Positions 54,233-64,000 of a stretch of 64,000 bases of DNA are shown in pieces. The position numbers and the translations under genes were made by a program. Positions within the stretch are counted from its first letter, which is position 1. Every line of letters starts with the position of its first letter. The notes beneath the pieces were generated by a model. That model had not been told where the DNA came from. It searched no databases and was given only the letters and a program-made list of their open reading frames with translations. This stretch comes from Kosakonia sacchari (GTDB lineage: Bacteria > Pseudomonadota > Gammaproteobacteria > Enterobacterales > Enterobacteriaceae). The stretch spans positions 370,913 through 434,912 of the forward strand of contig FOAY01000002.1 of NCBI GenBank assembly GCA_900109485.1. Direction: 5' to 3'.

Positions 54233-55549
54233 ATGGCAGATTACCAGGGTAAAAAAGTCGTCATTATCGGTCTGGGTCTGACAGGTCTTTCCTGCGTTGA
54301 CTTTTTCCTCGCGCGCGGCGTTACGCCACGCGTAATGGACACGCGCGTTTCGCCACCGGGGCTGGATAAGCTGCCGGAGACGGTAGAGCGCCATCTTGGT
54401 AGTCTCAATGATGACTGGCTGCTGGCGGCCGATCTGATCGTCGCAAGCCCTGGCATCGCGCTGGCGCATCCTTCTCTGAGCGCGGCAGCCGATGCTGGCG
54501 TTGAGATCGTCGGCGATATCGAACTCTTCTGCCGCGAAGCGCAAGCGGCAGTCATTGCGATTACCGGTTCAAACGGTAAAAGCACCGTCACCAAACTGGT
54601 GGGTGAAATGGCAGAAGCGGCAGGCGTTAATGTGGGGGTTGGCGGCAATATTGGCCTGCCTGCGCTGATGCTGCTTGATGAAGCCCGCGAACTCTATGTT
54701 CTGGAGCTTTCCAGCTTCCAACTGGAAACCACTTTCAGCCTGCACGCTGCGGCGGCAACCATCCTGAACGTGACGGAAGATCATATGGATCGCTATCCGT
54801 TCGGGCTGCAACAGTATCGCGCTGCAAAACTGCGCGTTTACGAAAACGCGAAAGTATGTGTGGTCAATGCGGACGACGCGCTGACCATGCCGGTGCGGGG
54901 CGCCGATGAACGCTGCGTGAGCTTCGGCGTTGACGTCGGCGACTATCACCTGAACCGCCAGCAGGGCGAAACCTGGCTGCGTGTAAAAGGTGAAAAGGTT
55001 CTGAATGTTAAAGAGATGAAGCTGAGCGGCCAGCACAACTATACCAACGCGCTGGCAGCGCTGGCGCTGGCGGATGCCGCTGGTTTACCGCGGGCCAGCA
55101 GCCTGAAGGCGCTGACAACCTTTAGCGGGCTGGCGCACCGTTTCCAGTTGGCGTTGGATCATAACGGCGTGCGCTGGATCAATGACTCGAAAGCAACCAA
55201 CGTCGGCAGCACTGAGGCTGCGCTGAACGGCTTGCAGGTTGACGGCACGCTGCATCTGCTGCTGGGCGGGCACGGTAAATCAGCCGATTTTTCACCGCTG
55301 AAGCGCTATCTCGGCGGCGATCGTATTCGTCTTTATTGCTTTGGCCGCGATGGTGACGAGCTGGCGGATTTACGCCCGGAAATCGCCGATCGGGTTGAAA
55401 CGATGGAAGAGGCAATGCGTCTGATCGCCACGCGCGTGCAGCCGGGCGATATGGTGCTGTTGTCGCCTGCCTGCGCCAGCCTCGATCAGTTTAAGAATTT
55501 CGAACAACGGGGTGATGTCTTTACCCGTCTGGCGCAGGAGTTAGGCTGA
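54233..55549 (+). CDS. murD: UDP-MurNAc-L-Ala:D-Glu ligase
   Basis: Adds D-glutamate in the cytoplasm. The 438 residues (E. coli 438) include an N-terminal Rossmann-like domain ([12 protein letters not shown]), P-loop [22 protein letters not shown] and [12 protein letters not shown]. Its TGA shares one base with the ftsW ATG (TGATG). Confidence 0.97.
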   Translation: MADYQGKKVVIIGLGLTGLSCVDFFLARGVTPRVMDTRVSPPGLDKLPETVERHLGSLNDDWLLAADLIVASPGIALAHPSLSAAADAGVEIVGDIELFCREAQAAVIAITGSNGKSTVTKLVGEMAEAAGVNVGVGGNIGLPALMLLDEARELYVLELSSFQLETTFSLHAAAATILNVTEDHMDRYPFGLQQYRAAKLRVYENAKVCVVNADDALTMPVRGADERCVSFGVDVGDYHLNRQQGETWLRVKGEKVLNVKEMKLSGQHNYTNALAALALADAAGLPRASSLKALTTFSGLAHRFQLALDHNGVRWINDSKATNVGSTEAALNGLQVDGTLHLLLGGHGKSADFSPLKRYLGGDRIRLYCFGRDGDELADLRPEIADRVETMEEAMRLIATRVQPGDMVLLSPACASLDQFKNFEQRGDVFTRLAQELG

Positions 55550-56790
55550 TGCGTTTAACGCTCCCACGCCCGAGAATGCCGCGCCTGCCAGGATTTAGCC
55601 TCCTGGCATGGTTGTTTACGGCATTGAAAGGCTGGGTTATGGGATCACGGCAAAAAGATTCCGACAGCCTGGTAATGTACGACCGCACGTTGTTGTGGTT
55701 GACGCTGGGCCTGGCGGCGATCGGTTTCATTATGGTGACCTCGGCCTCGATGCCGGTAGGGCAACGCCTGACGGACGATCCCTTCTTCTTTGCCAAGCGT
55801 CATGCGCTGTATCTGTTCCTGGCGTTTTGTATGTCGATGATCACGCTACGTTTGCCAATGGATTTCTGGCAGAAATACAGCTCGGCGATGTTGATCGCCG
55901 CGATCATTATGCTGCTGGTGGTGCTGGTGGTCGGCAGCTCGATCAACGGGGCCTCTCGCTGGATCGATCTCGGAGTCATGCGCTTCCAGCCAGCGGAGTT
56001 CACCAAGCTGTCGCTGTTCTGTTACCTGGCCAACTACCTGGTACGTAAGGTGGATGAAGTGCGTAATAACCTGCGCGGCTTCCTCAAACCGATGGGCGTG
56101 ATTCTGGTGCTGGCGGTTCTGCTGCTGGCGCAGCCGGACCTCGGTACGGTGGTGGTGCTGTTTATCACCACGCTGGCGATGTTATTCCTCGCCGGGGCGA
56201 AACTGTGGCAGTTCATCGCCATCATTGGTATGGGGATTTCAGCGGTTGTGCTGCTGATCCTCGCCGAACCGTATCGTATTCGCCGCGTAACCTCTTTCTG
56301 GAACCCGTGGGAAGATCCCTTCGGTAGCGGTTACCAGTTAACGCAGTCGCTGATGGCATTTGGTCGCGGTGAGCTGTGGGGGCAGGGGCTTGGAAACTCG
56401 ATACAGAAGCTGGAGTATCTGCCTGAAGCACATACGGACTTTATCTTCTCCATTATCGGGGAGGAACTCGGTTATATCGGTGTGGTAGTGGCGCTTTTAA
56501 TGGTATTCTTCGTCGCTTTCCGCGCCATGTCTATCGGGCGAAAAGCGCTGGAAATCGATCATCGTTTCTCTGGTTTCCTGGCCTGCTCGATTGGTATCTG
56601 GTTTAGCTTCCAGGCTCTGGTTAACGTCGGCGCGGCGGCAGGCATGCTGCCGACCAAAGGGCTGACTCTGCCGCTTATCAGTTACGGTGGTTCCAGCTTA
56701 CTGATTATGTCAGTGGCGATTACGCTGCTGCTACGCATAGATTATGAAACGCGTCTGGAAAAAGCCCAGGCGTTTACACGAGGTTTGTGA
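55549..56790 (+). CDS. ftsW: Septal peptidoglycan glycosyltransferase FtsW
   Basis: SEDS-family polymerase partnering FtsI at the septum. The 413-residue protein (E. coli 414) has about ten membrane segments, GASRWIDLG with LQPAEFTKL-type [11 protein letters not shown], and the family signature [25 protein letters not shown] near the C-terminus. Its stop overlaps the murG ATG by one base. Confidence 0.96.
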   Translation: MRLTLPRPRMPRLPGFSLLAWLFTALKGWVMGSRQKDSDSLVMYDRTLLWLTLGLAAIGFIMVTSASMPVGQRLTDDPFFFAKRHALYLFLAFCMSMITLRLPMDFWQKYSSAMLIAAIIMLLVVLVVGSSINGASRWIDLGVMRFQPAEFTKLSLFCYLANYLVRKVDEVRNNLRGFLKPMGVILVLAVLLLAQPDLGTVVVLFITTLAMLFLAGAKLWQFIAIIGMGISAVVLLILAEPYRIRRVTSFWNPWEDPFGSGYQLTQSLMAFGRGELWGQGLGNSIQKLEYLPEAHTDFIFSIIGEELGYIGVVVALLMVFFVAFRAMSIGRKALEIDHRFSGFLACSIGIWFSFQALVNVGAAAGMLPTKGLTLPLISYGGSSLLIMSVAITLLLRIDYETRLEKAQAFTRGL

Positions 56791-57857
56791 TGAGTGGTCA
56801 ACCAAAGCGGTTAATGGTGATGGCGGGCGGTACCGGTGGGCATGTCTTCCCCGGGCTGGCTGTTGCGCACCATTTGATGGATCAGGGCTGGCAAGTGCGC
56901 TGGCTCGGAACCGCCGATCGCATGGAGGCCGATCTGGTGCCCAAACACGGTATCGAGATCGATTTTATCCGTATCTCCGGCCTGCGTGGTAAAGGGATCA
57001 AAGCGCAGTTGTTGGCCCCGGTGCGTATTTTTAACGCCTGGCGACAGGCTCGCGCCATCATGCAGCGCTTTAAGCCGGATGTGGTGCTGGGGATGGGCGG
57101 TTATGTCTCTGGCCCTGGCGGGCTGGCAGCCTGGTCGCTCGGTATTCCGGTAGTGCTCCATGAGCAGAACGGAATTGCTGGTTTAACCAATAAATGGCTG
57201 GCGAAAATCGCCACCAAAGTGATGCAGGCATTTCCCGGTGCGTTTCCAAAAGCGGAAGTCGTCGGAAACCCGGTGCGCGTTGATGTGCTGGCGTTGCCAC
57301 TACCGCAGGAGCGTTTACCTGGCCGTGCGGGGCCGGTTCGCGTGCTGGTTGTTGGCGGCTCGCAGGGCGCGCGCGTGCTGAACCAGACAATGCCGCAGGT
57401 CGCGGCGAAGCTGGGCAATGCTGTGACCATCTGGCATCAGAGCGGCAAAGGCGCGCAGCAGGATGTTGAGCAGGCGTATGCCGCTGCGGGCGAACCGCAG
57501 CATAAAGTGACGGAATTTATTGACGATATGGCGCAAGCCTACGCGTGGGCGGATGTGGTGGTGTGCCGTTCAGGCGCACTGACGGTCAGCGAAATCGCTG
57601 CCGCAGGTTTACCGGCGCTGTTTGTGCCTTTCCAGCACAAAGATCGTCAGCAGTACTGGAATGCATTACCGCTGGAAAAAGCGGGCGCCGCGAAGATCCT
57701 CGAACAGCCGCAGTTCACCGTTGATGCGGTAGCTGCGACGCTGGCGGGCTGGGATCGTGAAGCATTGCTGGAGATGGCGGAACGCGCGCGCGCGGCGGCC
57801 ATCCCGGATGCCACCGAGCGCGTGGCGAATGAAGTCAGCCTGGCAGCTCAGGCGTAA
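56790..57857 (+). CDS. murG: Lipid II synthase MurG (GlcNAc transferase)
   Basis: Peripheral membrane glycosyltransferase that adds GlcNAc to lipid I. The 355 residues contain [19 protein letters not shown] (G-loop 1), [13 protein letters not shown] (G-loop 2), VVGGSQGAR (G-loop 3) and the UDP-site [13 protein letters not shown] at 56790 gives MSGQPKR as in E. coli; an in-frame GTG one codon earlier (56787) lies in ftsW. Confidence 0.96.
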   Translation: MSGQPKRLMVMAGGTGGHVFPGLAVAHHLMDQGWQVRWLGTADRMEADLVPKHGIEIDFIRISGLRGKGIKAQLLAPVRIFNAWRQARAIMQRFKPDVVLGMGGYVSGPGGLAAWSLGIPVVLHEQNGIAGLTNKWLAKIATKVMQAFPGAFPKAEVVGNPVRVDVLALPLPQERLPGRAGPVRVLVVGGSQGARVLNQTMPQVAAKLGNAVTIWHQSGKGAQQDVEQAYAAAGEPQHKVTEFIDDMAQAYAWADVVVCRSGALTVSEIAAAGLPALFVPFQHKDRQQYWNALPLEKAGAAKILEQPQFTVDAVAATLAGWDREALLEMAERARAAAIPDATERVANEVSLAAQA

Positions 57858-57912
57858 ATACTGGCGGCGCGTTGGCGTCGCGCAAATTTAAGTAGTCGAT
57901 GGCGTTTAGAGA

Positions 57913-59388
57913 ATGAATACACAAGAACTGGCGAAACTGCGTTCAATAGTGCCCGAGATGCGACGTGTCCGGCACATTCACTTTGTCGGCATTGGCGGTG
58001 CTGGCATGGGCGGTATTGCCGAAGTGCTGGCCAATGAAGGCTACCAGATTAGCGGTTCCGACCTGGCGCCAAACCCGGTGACGCAGCAACTGGCGGCGCT
58101 CGGCGCCACTATTTATTTCAATCATCGCCCGGAAAATGTGAGTGATGCCAGTGTTGTTGTGGTCTCCAGCGCCATTTCTGCCGATAACCCGGAAATTGTC
58201 GCGGCGCATGAAGCGCGTATTCCGGTTATCCGCCGTGCTGAGATGCTGGCTGAACTGATGCGTTTCCGTCATGGCATCGCGATTGCCGGTACACATGGCA
58301 AAACGACCACGACTGCGATGGTGGCCAGTATTTATGCAGAGGCCGGGCTGGACCCGACGTTTGTTAACGGTGGGCTGGTGAAAGCCGCCGGGGTGCATGC
58401 GCGCCTGGGGCACAGCCGTTATCTGATTGCAGAAGCCGATGAGAGCGACGCCTCCTTCCTGCATCTGCAACCGATGGTGGCGATTGTCACCAATATCGAA
58501 GCCGATCATATGGATACCTACCAGGGCGACTTCGAAAATTTAAAAACGACGTTTATCAACTTTCTGCACAACCTGCCGTTCTACGGACGTGCGGTAATGT
58601 GTGTTGACGATCCGGTTATCCGCGAATTGCTGCCGCGCGTGGGGCGCCAGACGACGACGTACGGATTTAGCGATGATGCCGATGTTCGGGTAGAAAATTA
58701 CCGCCAGATCGGGCCGCAGGGGCACTTTACTTTGGTGCGCCAGGATAAACCGGCACTGCATGTCACGCTGAATGCGCCTGGCCGTCACAATGCGCTGAAC
58801 GCGGCGGCGGCGGTAGCAGTCGCGACAGAAGAGGGGATCGAGGATGAAGCGATCCTTCGCGCGCTGGAAAGTTTCCAGGGCACCGGGCGCCGTTTTGATT
58901 TCCTTGGTGAATTCCCGCTGGAAGCGGTGAATGGCAAAAGCGGTACCGCCATGTTGGTGGATGACTATGGTCATCACCCGACAGAAGTGGATGCCACGAT
59001 TAAAGCAGCGCGCGCGGGCTGGCCGGATAAAAATCTGGTCATGCTGTTTCAGCCGCACCGTTTTACCCGTACTCGCGACTTGTACGACGATTTCGCCAAT
59101 GTGCTGACGCAGGTTGATTCTCTGCTGATGCTGGAGGTTTATCCGGCTGGTGAAGCGGCTATCCCGGGCGCTGACAGCCGTTCGTTGTGCCGTACTATTC
59201 GCGGGCGCGGCAAAATTGATCCGATCCTCGTGTCCGATCCGGCACAGGTTGCGGCGATGCTGGCGCCGGTACTGACCGGTAATGACCTGATCCTGATTCA
59301 GGGCGCAGGGAATATCGGCAAGATTGCCCGCAGCCTGGCCGAGTGCAAGCTGAAACCGCAGAGCACAGAGGAGGAGCGCCGTGGCTGA
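57913..59388 (+). CDS. murC: UDP-MurNAc:L-alanine ligase
   Basis: First Mur ligase step. The 491 residues (E. coli 491) show the N-terminal dinucleotide-like motif [18 protein letters not shown]-loop [26 protein letters not shown], and the ADP-site [10 protein letters not shown]. It follows murG by 55 bases, the largest gap within this stretch, and overlaps ddlB by eight bases. Confidence 0.97.
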   Translation: MNTQELAKLRSIVPEMRRVRHIHFVGIGGAGMGGIAEVLANEGYQISGSDLAPNPVTQQLAALGATIYFNHRPENVSDASVVVVSSAISADNPEIVAAHEARIPVIRRAEMLAELMRFRHGIAIAGTHGKTTTTAMVASIYAEAGLDPTFVNGGLVKAAGVHARLGHSRYLIAEADESDASFLHLQPMVAIVTNIEADHMDTYQGDFENLKTTFINFLHNLPFYGRAVMCVDDPVIRELLPRVGRQTTTYGFSDDADVRVENYRQIGPQGHFTLVRQDKPALHVTLNAPGRHNALNAAAAVAVATEEGIEDEAILRALESFQGTGRRFDFLGEFPLEAVNGKSGTAMLVDDYGHHPTEVDATIKAARAGWPDKNLVMLFQPHRFTRTRDLYDDFANVLTQVDSLLMLEVYPAGEAAIPGADSRSLCRTIRGRGKIDPILVSDPAQVAAMLAPVLTGNDLILIQGAGNIGKIARSLAECKLKPQSTEEERRG

Positions 59389-60301
59389 GAAAGTAGCGGT
59401 TCTGCTGGGCGGAACCTCCGCCGAGCGTGAAGTTTCGCTTAATTCCGGTGCAGCGGTGCTGGTGGGTTTGCGGGAAGGCGGAGTGGATGCGCACGGCGTG
59501 GATCCGCGTGATGTGGATGTCACCCGCCTGAAAGAGATGGGTTTTAGCAAAGTATTTATTGCATTGCATGGTCGCGGCGGCGAAGACGGAACCCTGCAGG
59601 GGCTGCTTGAACTGACCGATATGCCGTATACCGGCAGCGGCGTTATGGCATCCGCTCTCTCCATGGATAAACTGCGCAGCAAATTGTTGTGGCAGGGCGC
59701 CGGATTACCGGTTGCGCCATGGGTCGCGCTCGAACGCAGTGAGTTTGAATCAGGCCTAAGTTTTGATGATATTCAACGCATTGATGAACTGGGGTTACCT
59801 GTTATTGTCAAGCCCAGCCGTGAAGGTTCCAGCGTTGGGATGTCGAAGGTCGATAAAAGTGAAGATCTGCATGCGGCGTTAGCGCTTGCGTTTCAACATG
59901 ATGATGAAGTTCTGATCGAAAAATGGCTCAGTGGCCCGGAATTTACCGTGGCGATGCTTGGGAACGAAATTTTACCGTCGATTCGTATCCAGCCAGCGGG
60001 AATCTTCTATGATTATGAGGCGAAGTATCTCTCTGATGAGACAAAATATTTCTGCCCATCAGGTCTGGAAGTGGAGCGAGAGGCGGCATTACAGTCCCTG
60101 GTAGTAAAAGCATGGCGTCTTTTAGGTTGCCGTGGCTGGGGACGAATTGATGCCATGCTGGATAGCGACGGTCAGTTTTATTTGTTGGAAGCGAACACAT
60201 CGCCAGGGATGACGAGCCACAGCCTGGTGCCGATGGCTGCTCGCCAGGCGGGTTTGAGCTTCTCGCAACTTGTTGTTCGCATTCTGGATCTGGCGGAGTG
60301 A
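59381..60301 (+). CDS. ddlB: D-alanine:D-alanine ligase B
   Basis: Makes D-Ala-D-Ala for MurF and is the target of D-cycloserine. The 306-residue ATP-grasp enzyme carries [42 protein letters not shown] and the catalytic end [14 protein letters not shown]; length as in E. coli. The start is GTG at 59381 with GAGGAGCG upstream. In E. coli promoters for ftsQAZ lie inside this gene. Confidence 0.96.
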   Translation: MAEKVAVLLGGTSAEREVSLNSGAAVLVGLREGGVDAHGVDPRDVDVTRLKEMGFSKVFIALHGRGGEDGTLQGLLELTDMPYTGSGVMASALSMDKLRSKLLWQGAGLPVAPWVALERSEFESGLSFDDIQRIDELGLPVIVKPSREGSSVGMSKVDKSEDLHAALALAFQHDDEVLIEKWLSGPEFTVAMLGNEILPSIRIQPAGIFYDYEAKYLSDETKYFCPSGLEVEREAALQSLVVKAWRLLGCRGWGRIDAMLDSDGQFYLLEANTSPGMTSHSLVPMAARQAGLSFSQLVVRILDLAE

Positions 60302-60302
60302 T

Positions 60303-61151
60303 ATGTCACAGGCTGCGCTGAACACGCGAAACCGCGAAGCGGAGGCCGTAACCACCTCCCGCCGCAACAATGGAACGCGTCTTGCAGGGATTTTGTTCCT
60401 GCTGGCGGTGCTGTGCACCGTGTTTGTTAGCGGCTGGGTGGTTTTGGGTTGGATGGATGATGCACAACGCTTGCCGTTGTCGAAGCTGGTGGTGACGGGC
60501 GATCGTCATTACACCCGCAATGATGATATTCGTCAGTCTATTCTGGCGCTGGGGGCACCCGGCACCTTCATGACGCAGGACGTCAATATTATTCAGAGTC
60601 AGATCGAGCGCCTGCCCTGGATAAAGCAGGCAAGCGTCAGAAAGCAGTGGCCAGACGAATTGAAGATTCATCTGGTTGAATACGTGCCGATTGCGCGGTG
60701 GAATGATCAGCATATGGTCGATGCCGACGGTAATGCGTTCAGCGTGCCGTCCGAACGAACCAGTAAGCAGGTTTTGCCCATGTTGTATGGCCCTGAAGGC
60801 AGTGAAAGCGAAGTATTGCAAGGCTACCGCGATATGGGGCAATTGTTGGCGAAGGATAAATTCACGTTAAAAGAAGCGGCGATGACGGCGCGACGTTCAT
60901 GGCAGGTCACGCTGACTAACGACATCAGGCTCAACCTGGGTCGTGGCGATACGATGAAACGCCTGGCGCGCTTCGTGGAGCTCTACCCGGTTCTGCAGCA
61001 ACAGGCGCAAACGGACGGTAAAACGATCAGTTACGTGGATTTACGCTATGACTCAGGTGCGGCTGTAGGCTGGAAAGCAGCCCCTGTTCAGGAACCGAAT
61101 CAGCAGCAAAATCAGGCACAACAGAATCAGGCACAGGCAGAGCAACAATGA
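60303..61151 (+). CDS. ftsQ: Cell division protein FtsQ
   Basis: Bitopic protein linking early and late division proteins. The 282 residues have a cytoplasmic tail, one membrane segment ([20 protein letters not shown], about 27-46), a POTRA domain ([18 protein letters not shown]) and the FtsQ beta domain. E. coli has 276 residues; the C-terminal Gln/Asn tail is longer here because of a 15-base tandem repeat at 61110-61135. ATG at 60303 lies one base after the ddlB stop. Confidence 0.96.
   Translation: MSQAALNTRNREAEAVTTSRRNNGTRLAGILFLLAVLCTVFVSGWVVLGWMDDAQRLPLSKLVVTGDRHYTRNDDIRQSILALGAPGTFMTQDVNIIQSQIERLPWIKQASVRKQWPDELKIHLVEYVPIARWNDQHMVDADGNAFSVPSERTSKQVLPMLYGPEGSESEVLQGYRDMGQLLAKDKFTLKEAAMTARRSWQVTLTNDIRLNLGRGDTMKRLARFVELYPVLQQQAQTDGKTISYVDLRYDSGAAVGWKAAPVQEPNQQQNQAQQNQAQAEQQ
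61110..61139 (+). repeat. 15-bp tandem repeat in the ftsQ 3' end
   Basis: AATCAGGCACA occurs at 61110-61120 and 61125-61135, a 15-base period coding for NQAQQ then NQAQA. E. coli FtsQ as recalled has one such unit. Confidence 0.8.
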
Positions 61152-62404
61152 TCAAGGCGACGGACAGAAAACTGGTGGTTGGACTGGAGATTGGCACCGC
61201 GAAGGTAGCCGCTTTAGTAGGGGAAGTTCTGCCCGACGGTATTGTGAATATCATTGGCGTGGGCAGTTGCCCGTCTCGTGGTATGGATAAAGGCGGAGTG
61301 AACGATCTGGAATCGGTAGTGAAATGCGTACAGCGCGCTATCGATCAGGCTGAATTGATGGCGGATTGCCAGATCTCTTCTGTCTACCTGGCGCTTTCGG
61401 GGAAGCACATTAGCTGCCAGAACGAAATTGGGATGGTGCCGATTTCGGAAGAGGAAGTGACGCAGGAAGACGTGGAGAACGTTGTGCATACCGCCAAATC
61501 AGTGCGTGTACGCGATGAACACCGTGTTCTGCATGTGATTCCGCAGGAGTACGCCATTGACTACCAGGAGGGGATCAAAAACCCGGTTGGGCTGTCTGGC
61601 GTGCGTATGCAGGCAAAAGTACATTTGATTACTTGCCATAACGATATGGCAAAAAACATCGTTAAAGCCGTTGAACGATGTGGGTTAAAAGTTGACCAAC
61701 TTATTTTCGCCGGACTGGCCTCCAGCTATTCGGTGTTGACGGAAGACGAGCGAGAACTGGGCGTCTGCGTTGTTGACATCGGTGGTGGTACAATGGACAT
61801 GGCGGTCTATACTGGCGGCGCGCTGCGCCACACGAAAGTGATCCCTTATGCAGGGAATGTGGTCACCAGCGATATTGCTTACGCTTTCGGTACGCCGCCC
61901 AGTGATGCAGAGGCGATCAAAGTTCGCCACGGTTGTGCGCTGGGGTCGTTAGTCGGCAAAGATGAGAGCGTTGAAGTACCCAGCGTGGGCGGTCGTCCGC
62001 CGCGCAGTTTGCAGCGTCAGACGCTGGCAGACGTGATTGAGCCTCGCTATACCGAGTTGCTCAATCTGGTTAACGATGAGATTTTGCAGTTGCAGGAACA
62101 GCTTCGCCAGCAGGGGGTAAAGCATCACCTGGCGGCGGGGATTGTGTTGACCGGTGGCGCAGCGCAAATGGAAGGCCTTGCGGCCTGTGCACAGCGCGTT
62201 TTCCATACGCAGGTGCGTATTGGTGCGCCGCTCAACATTACTGGCTTGACCGATTATGCCCAGGAGCCGTATTACTCGACGGCTGTAGGGTTGCTGCACT
62301 ACGGAAAAGAGACGCATCTCAGTGGTGAAGCAGAAGTGGAAAAACGCGCGTCAGTAGGGTCATGGTTCAAACGAATCAACAGCTGGCTGCGAAAAGAGTT
62401 TTAA
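61148..62404 (+). CDS. ftsA: Cell division protein FtsA
   Basis: Actin-like membrane tether for FtsZ. The 418-residue protein (E. coli 420) shows the ATP motifs [28 protein letters not shown] and [15 protein letters not shown], the inserted 1C domain and the C-terminal amphipathic helix [14 protein letters not shown]. The two missing residues lie just before that helix (KRASVGS). ATGA overlap with ftsQ. Confidence 0.97.
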   Translation: MIKATDRKLVVGLEIGTAKVAALVGEVLPDGIVNIIGVGSCPSRGMDKGGVNDLESVVKCVQRAIDQAELMADCQISSVYLALSGKHISCQNEIGMVPISEEEVTQEDVENVVHTAKSVRVRDEHRVLHVIPQEYAIDYQEGIKNPVGLSGVRMQAKVHLITCHNDMAKNIVKAVERCGLKVDQLIFAGLASSYSVLTEDERELGVCVVDIGGGTMDMAVYTGGALRHTKVIPYAGNVVTSDIAYAFGTPPSDAEAIKVRHGCALGSLVGKDESVEVPSVGGRPPRSLQRQTLADVIEPRYTELLNLVNDEILQLQEQLRQQGVKHHLAAGIVLTGGAAQMEGLAACAQRVFHTQVRIGAPLNITGLTDYAQEPYYSTAVGLLHYGKETHLSGEAEVEKRASVGSWFKRINSWLRKEF

Positions 62405-62467
62405 TTTTTTTCAGAGAGCGCAGAAAATTAGCGGTCTCAGGCGACAGGCACAAAACGGAGAGAAATT

Positions 62468-63616
62468 ATGTTTGAACCGATGGAATTAACCAACGACGCG
62501 GTGATTAAAGTCATCGGCGTCGGTGGCGGCGGTGGCAACGCCGTAGAGCATATGGTGCGCGAGCGCATTGAGGGTGTTGAGTTCTTCGCTGTAAATACCG
62601 ACGCGCAGGCGTTGCGTAAAACGGCGGTGGGGCAAACCATTCAGATCGGCGGTGGTATCACCAAAGGTCTGGGTGCTGGAGCAAACCCTGAAGTGGGTCG
62701 CAATGCGGCTGAAGAAGATCGTGAAGCCCTGCGCGCTGCGCTCGAAGGCGCTGACATGGTCTTTATCGCGGCAGGCATGGGTGGCGGTACCGGTACGGGT
62801 GCGGCTCCTGTCGTGGCTGAAGTCGCTAAAGATTTAGGTATCCTGACGGTTGCTGTGGTGACCAAGCCTTTCAATTTTGAAGGCAAGAAGCGCATGGCGT
62901 TTGCCGAGCAGGGTATCACTGAGCTGTCCAAACATGTGGACTCGCTGATTACTATCCCGAACGACAAGTTACTGAAAGTGCTTGGCCGTGGTATTTCTCT
63001 GCTTGATGCATTCGGTGCAGCGAACGATGTACTGAAAGGCGCTGTGCAGGGTATCGCTGAACTGATTACTCGTCCGGGTCTGATGAACGTTGACTTCGCT
63101 GACGTGCGCACCGTAATGTCCGAAATGGGCTACGCGATGATGGGCTCCGGTGTGGCCAGCGGTGAAGATCGTGCGGAAGAAGCGGCAGAAATGGCGATTT
63201 CCAGCCCGCTGTTGGAAGATATTGATCTCTCTGGCGCTCGTGGTGTACTGGTTAACATTACGGCTGGCTTCGACCTGCGTCTGGATGAGTTCGAAACGGT
63301 GGGTAACACTATCCGTGCTTTCGCATCTGATAATGCTACTGTGGTTATCGGTACGTCCCTTGATCCGGATATGAACGATGAACTGCGTGTAACCGTCGTT
63401 GCGACAGGTATTGGCATGGACAAACGTCCAGAAATCACGCTGGTGACCAACAAACAGGCGCAGCAGCCCGTGATGGATCGCTATCAGCAGCACGGCATGC
63501 AGCCGATGCAACAGGAGCAGAAACCGGCGAAAGTGGTTAACGACAATACGCCGCAAACCACTAAAGAACCTGATTATCTGGATATTCCGGCGTTCCTGCG
63601 TAAGCAAGCGGACTAA
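62468..63616 (+). CDS. ftsZ: Cell division GTPase FtsZ
   Basis: Tubulin homologue forming the Z ring. The 382 residues (E. coli 383) contain [13 protein letters not shown], the tubulin signature [10 protein letters not shown] (near 106-115), the T7-loop [11 protein letters not shown] with catalytic Asp, a variable Q-rich linker and the C-terminal peptide [14 protein letters not shown] that binds FtsA and ZipA. It follows ftsA by 63 bases. Confidence 0.98.
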   Translation: MFEPMELTNDAVIKVIGVGGGGGNAVEHMVRERIEGVEFFAVNTDAQALRKTAVGQTIQIGGGITKGLGAGANPEVGRNAAEEDREALRAALEGADMVFIAAGMGGGTGTGAAPVVAEVAKDLGILTVAVVTKPFNFEGKKRMAFAEQGITELSKHVDSLITIPNDKLLKVLGRGISLLDAFGAANDVLKGAVQGIAELITRPGLMNVDFADVRTVMSEMGYAMMGSGVASGEDRAEEAAEMAISSPLLEDIDLSGARGVLVNITAGFDLRLDEFETVGNTIRAFASDNATVVIGTSLDPDMNDELRVTVVATGIGMDKRPEITLVTNKQAQQPVMDRYQQHGMQPMQQEQKPAKVVNDNTPQTTKEPDYLDIPAFLRKQAD

Positions 63617-63630
63617 GAATTTACTGGAAG

Positions 63631-64000
<370 letters not shown>

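Noticed and set aside
58540-59682. 380-codon minus-strand frame opposite murC/ddlB
   Set aside because: Antisense to two essential genes with conserved motifs and no independent support.

Overview
The window is a chromosomal segment of a gamma-proteobacterium of the family Enterobacteriaceae. From kefF to lpxC the gene order follows the first two minutes of the Escherichia coli map (kefFC-folA-apaHG-rsmA-pdxA-surA-lptD-djlA-rluA-rapA-polB-araDAB-araC-yabI-thiQPB-sgrR-sgrST-setA-leuDCBA-leuL-leuO-ilvIH-cra-mraZ and the dcw cluster to ftsZ-lpxC). Protein lengths match recalled E. coli K-12 proteins to within a few residues, but the sequence differences and the extra genes at the left end point to another genus (Enterobacter/Kosakonia/Klebsiella-like). 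The genus cannot be fixed from this window alone.

Layout. (1) 1-6000 is the only clearly accessory part: a sugar-acid locus with a divergent promoter. To the left run idnO, idnK and a truncated YhcH/YjgK-type gene. To the right run an IdnR/GntR-like LacI-family regulator, a D-2-hydroxyacid dehydrogenase, an ACS-type MFS carrier and an HbpS/UPF0303-like protein. A strong CRP site lies in the divergent promoter. (2) 6.1-9.2 kb: kefF-kefC potassium efflux and folA. (3) 9.2-15.9 kb, minus strand: the tightly packed lptD-surA-pdxA-rsmA-apaG-apaH series. (4) 16.1-23.1 kb: djlA, rluA, rapA and SOS-regulated polB. (5) 23.1-28.4 kb: araBAD and divergent araC with recognisable I1, I2, O1, O2 and CRP sites. 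(6) 28.5-35.9 kb: yabI, the TPP-riboswitch-controlled thiBPQ operon, sgrR, the SgrS/SgrT dual-function RNA and setA. (7) 36-45 kb: the leuLABCD operon with attenuator, leuO, and ilvIH. (8) 45.1-64 kb: cra, then the division/cell-wall cluster mraZ-rsmH-ftsL-ftsI-murE-murF-mraY-murD-ftsW-murG-murC-ddlB-ftsQ-ftsA-ftsZ and the start of lpxC.

How it works together. Regions 5-7 combine carbon-source operons (arabinose, gluconate/idonate type) with glucose-phosphate stress control (SgrR/SgrS/SetA), branched-chain amino-acid synthesis and thiamin uptake. Region 8 supplies the precursors and machinery for septal peptidoglycan, with genes that overlap or nearly abut through most of its length.

I found no transposon, prophage, CRISPR array, tRNA or rRNA, and no convincing new defence or mobile system. 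The most interesting signals are compact regulatory devices: a polB promoter with LexA box nested in the araBAD terminator; a three-strand switch in the thiB leader; SgrT encoded with an extended N-terminus; REP clusters; a tandem repeat in the ftsQ 3' end; and the re-ordered idn-type locus. Gene assignments rest on recalled family sequences; no database search was run.
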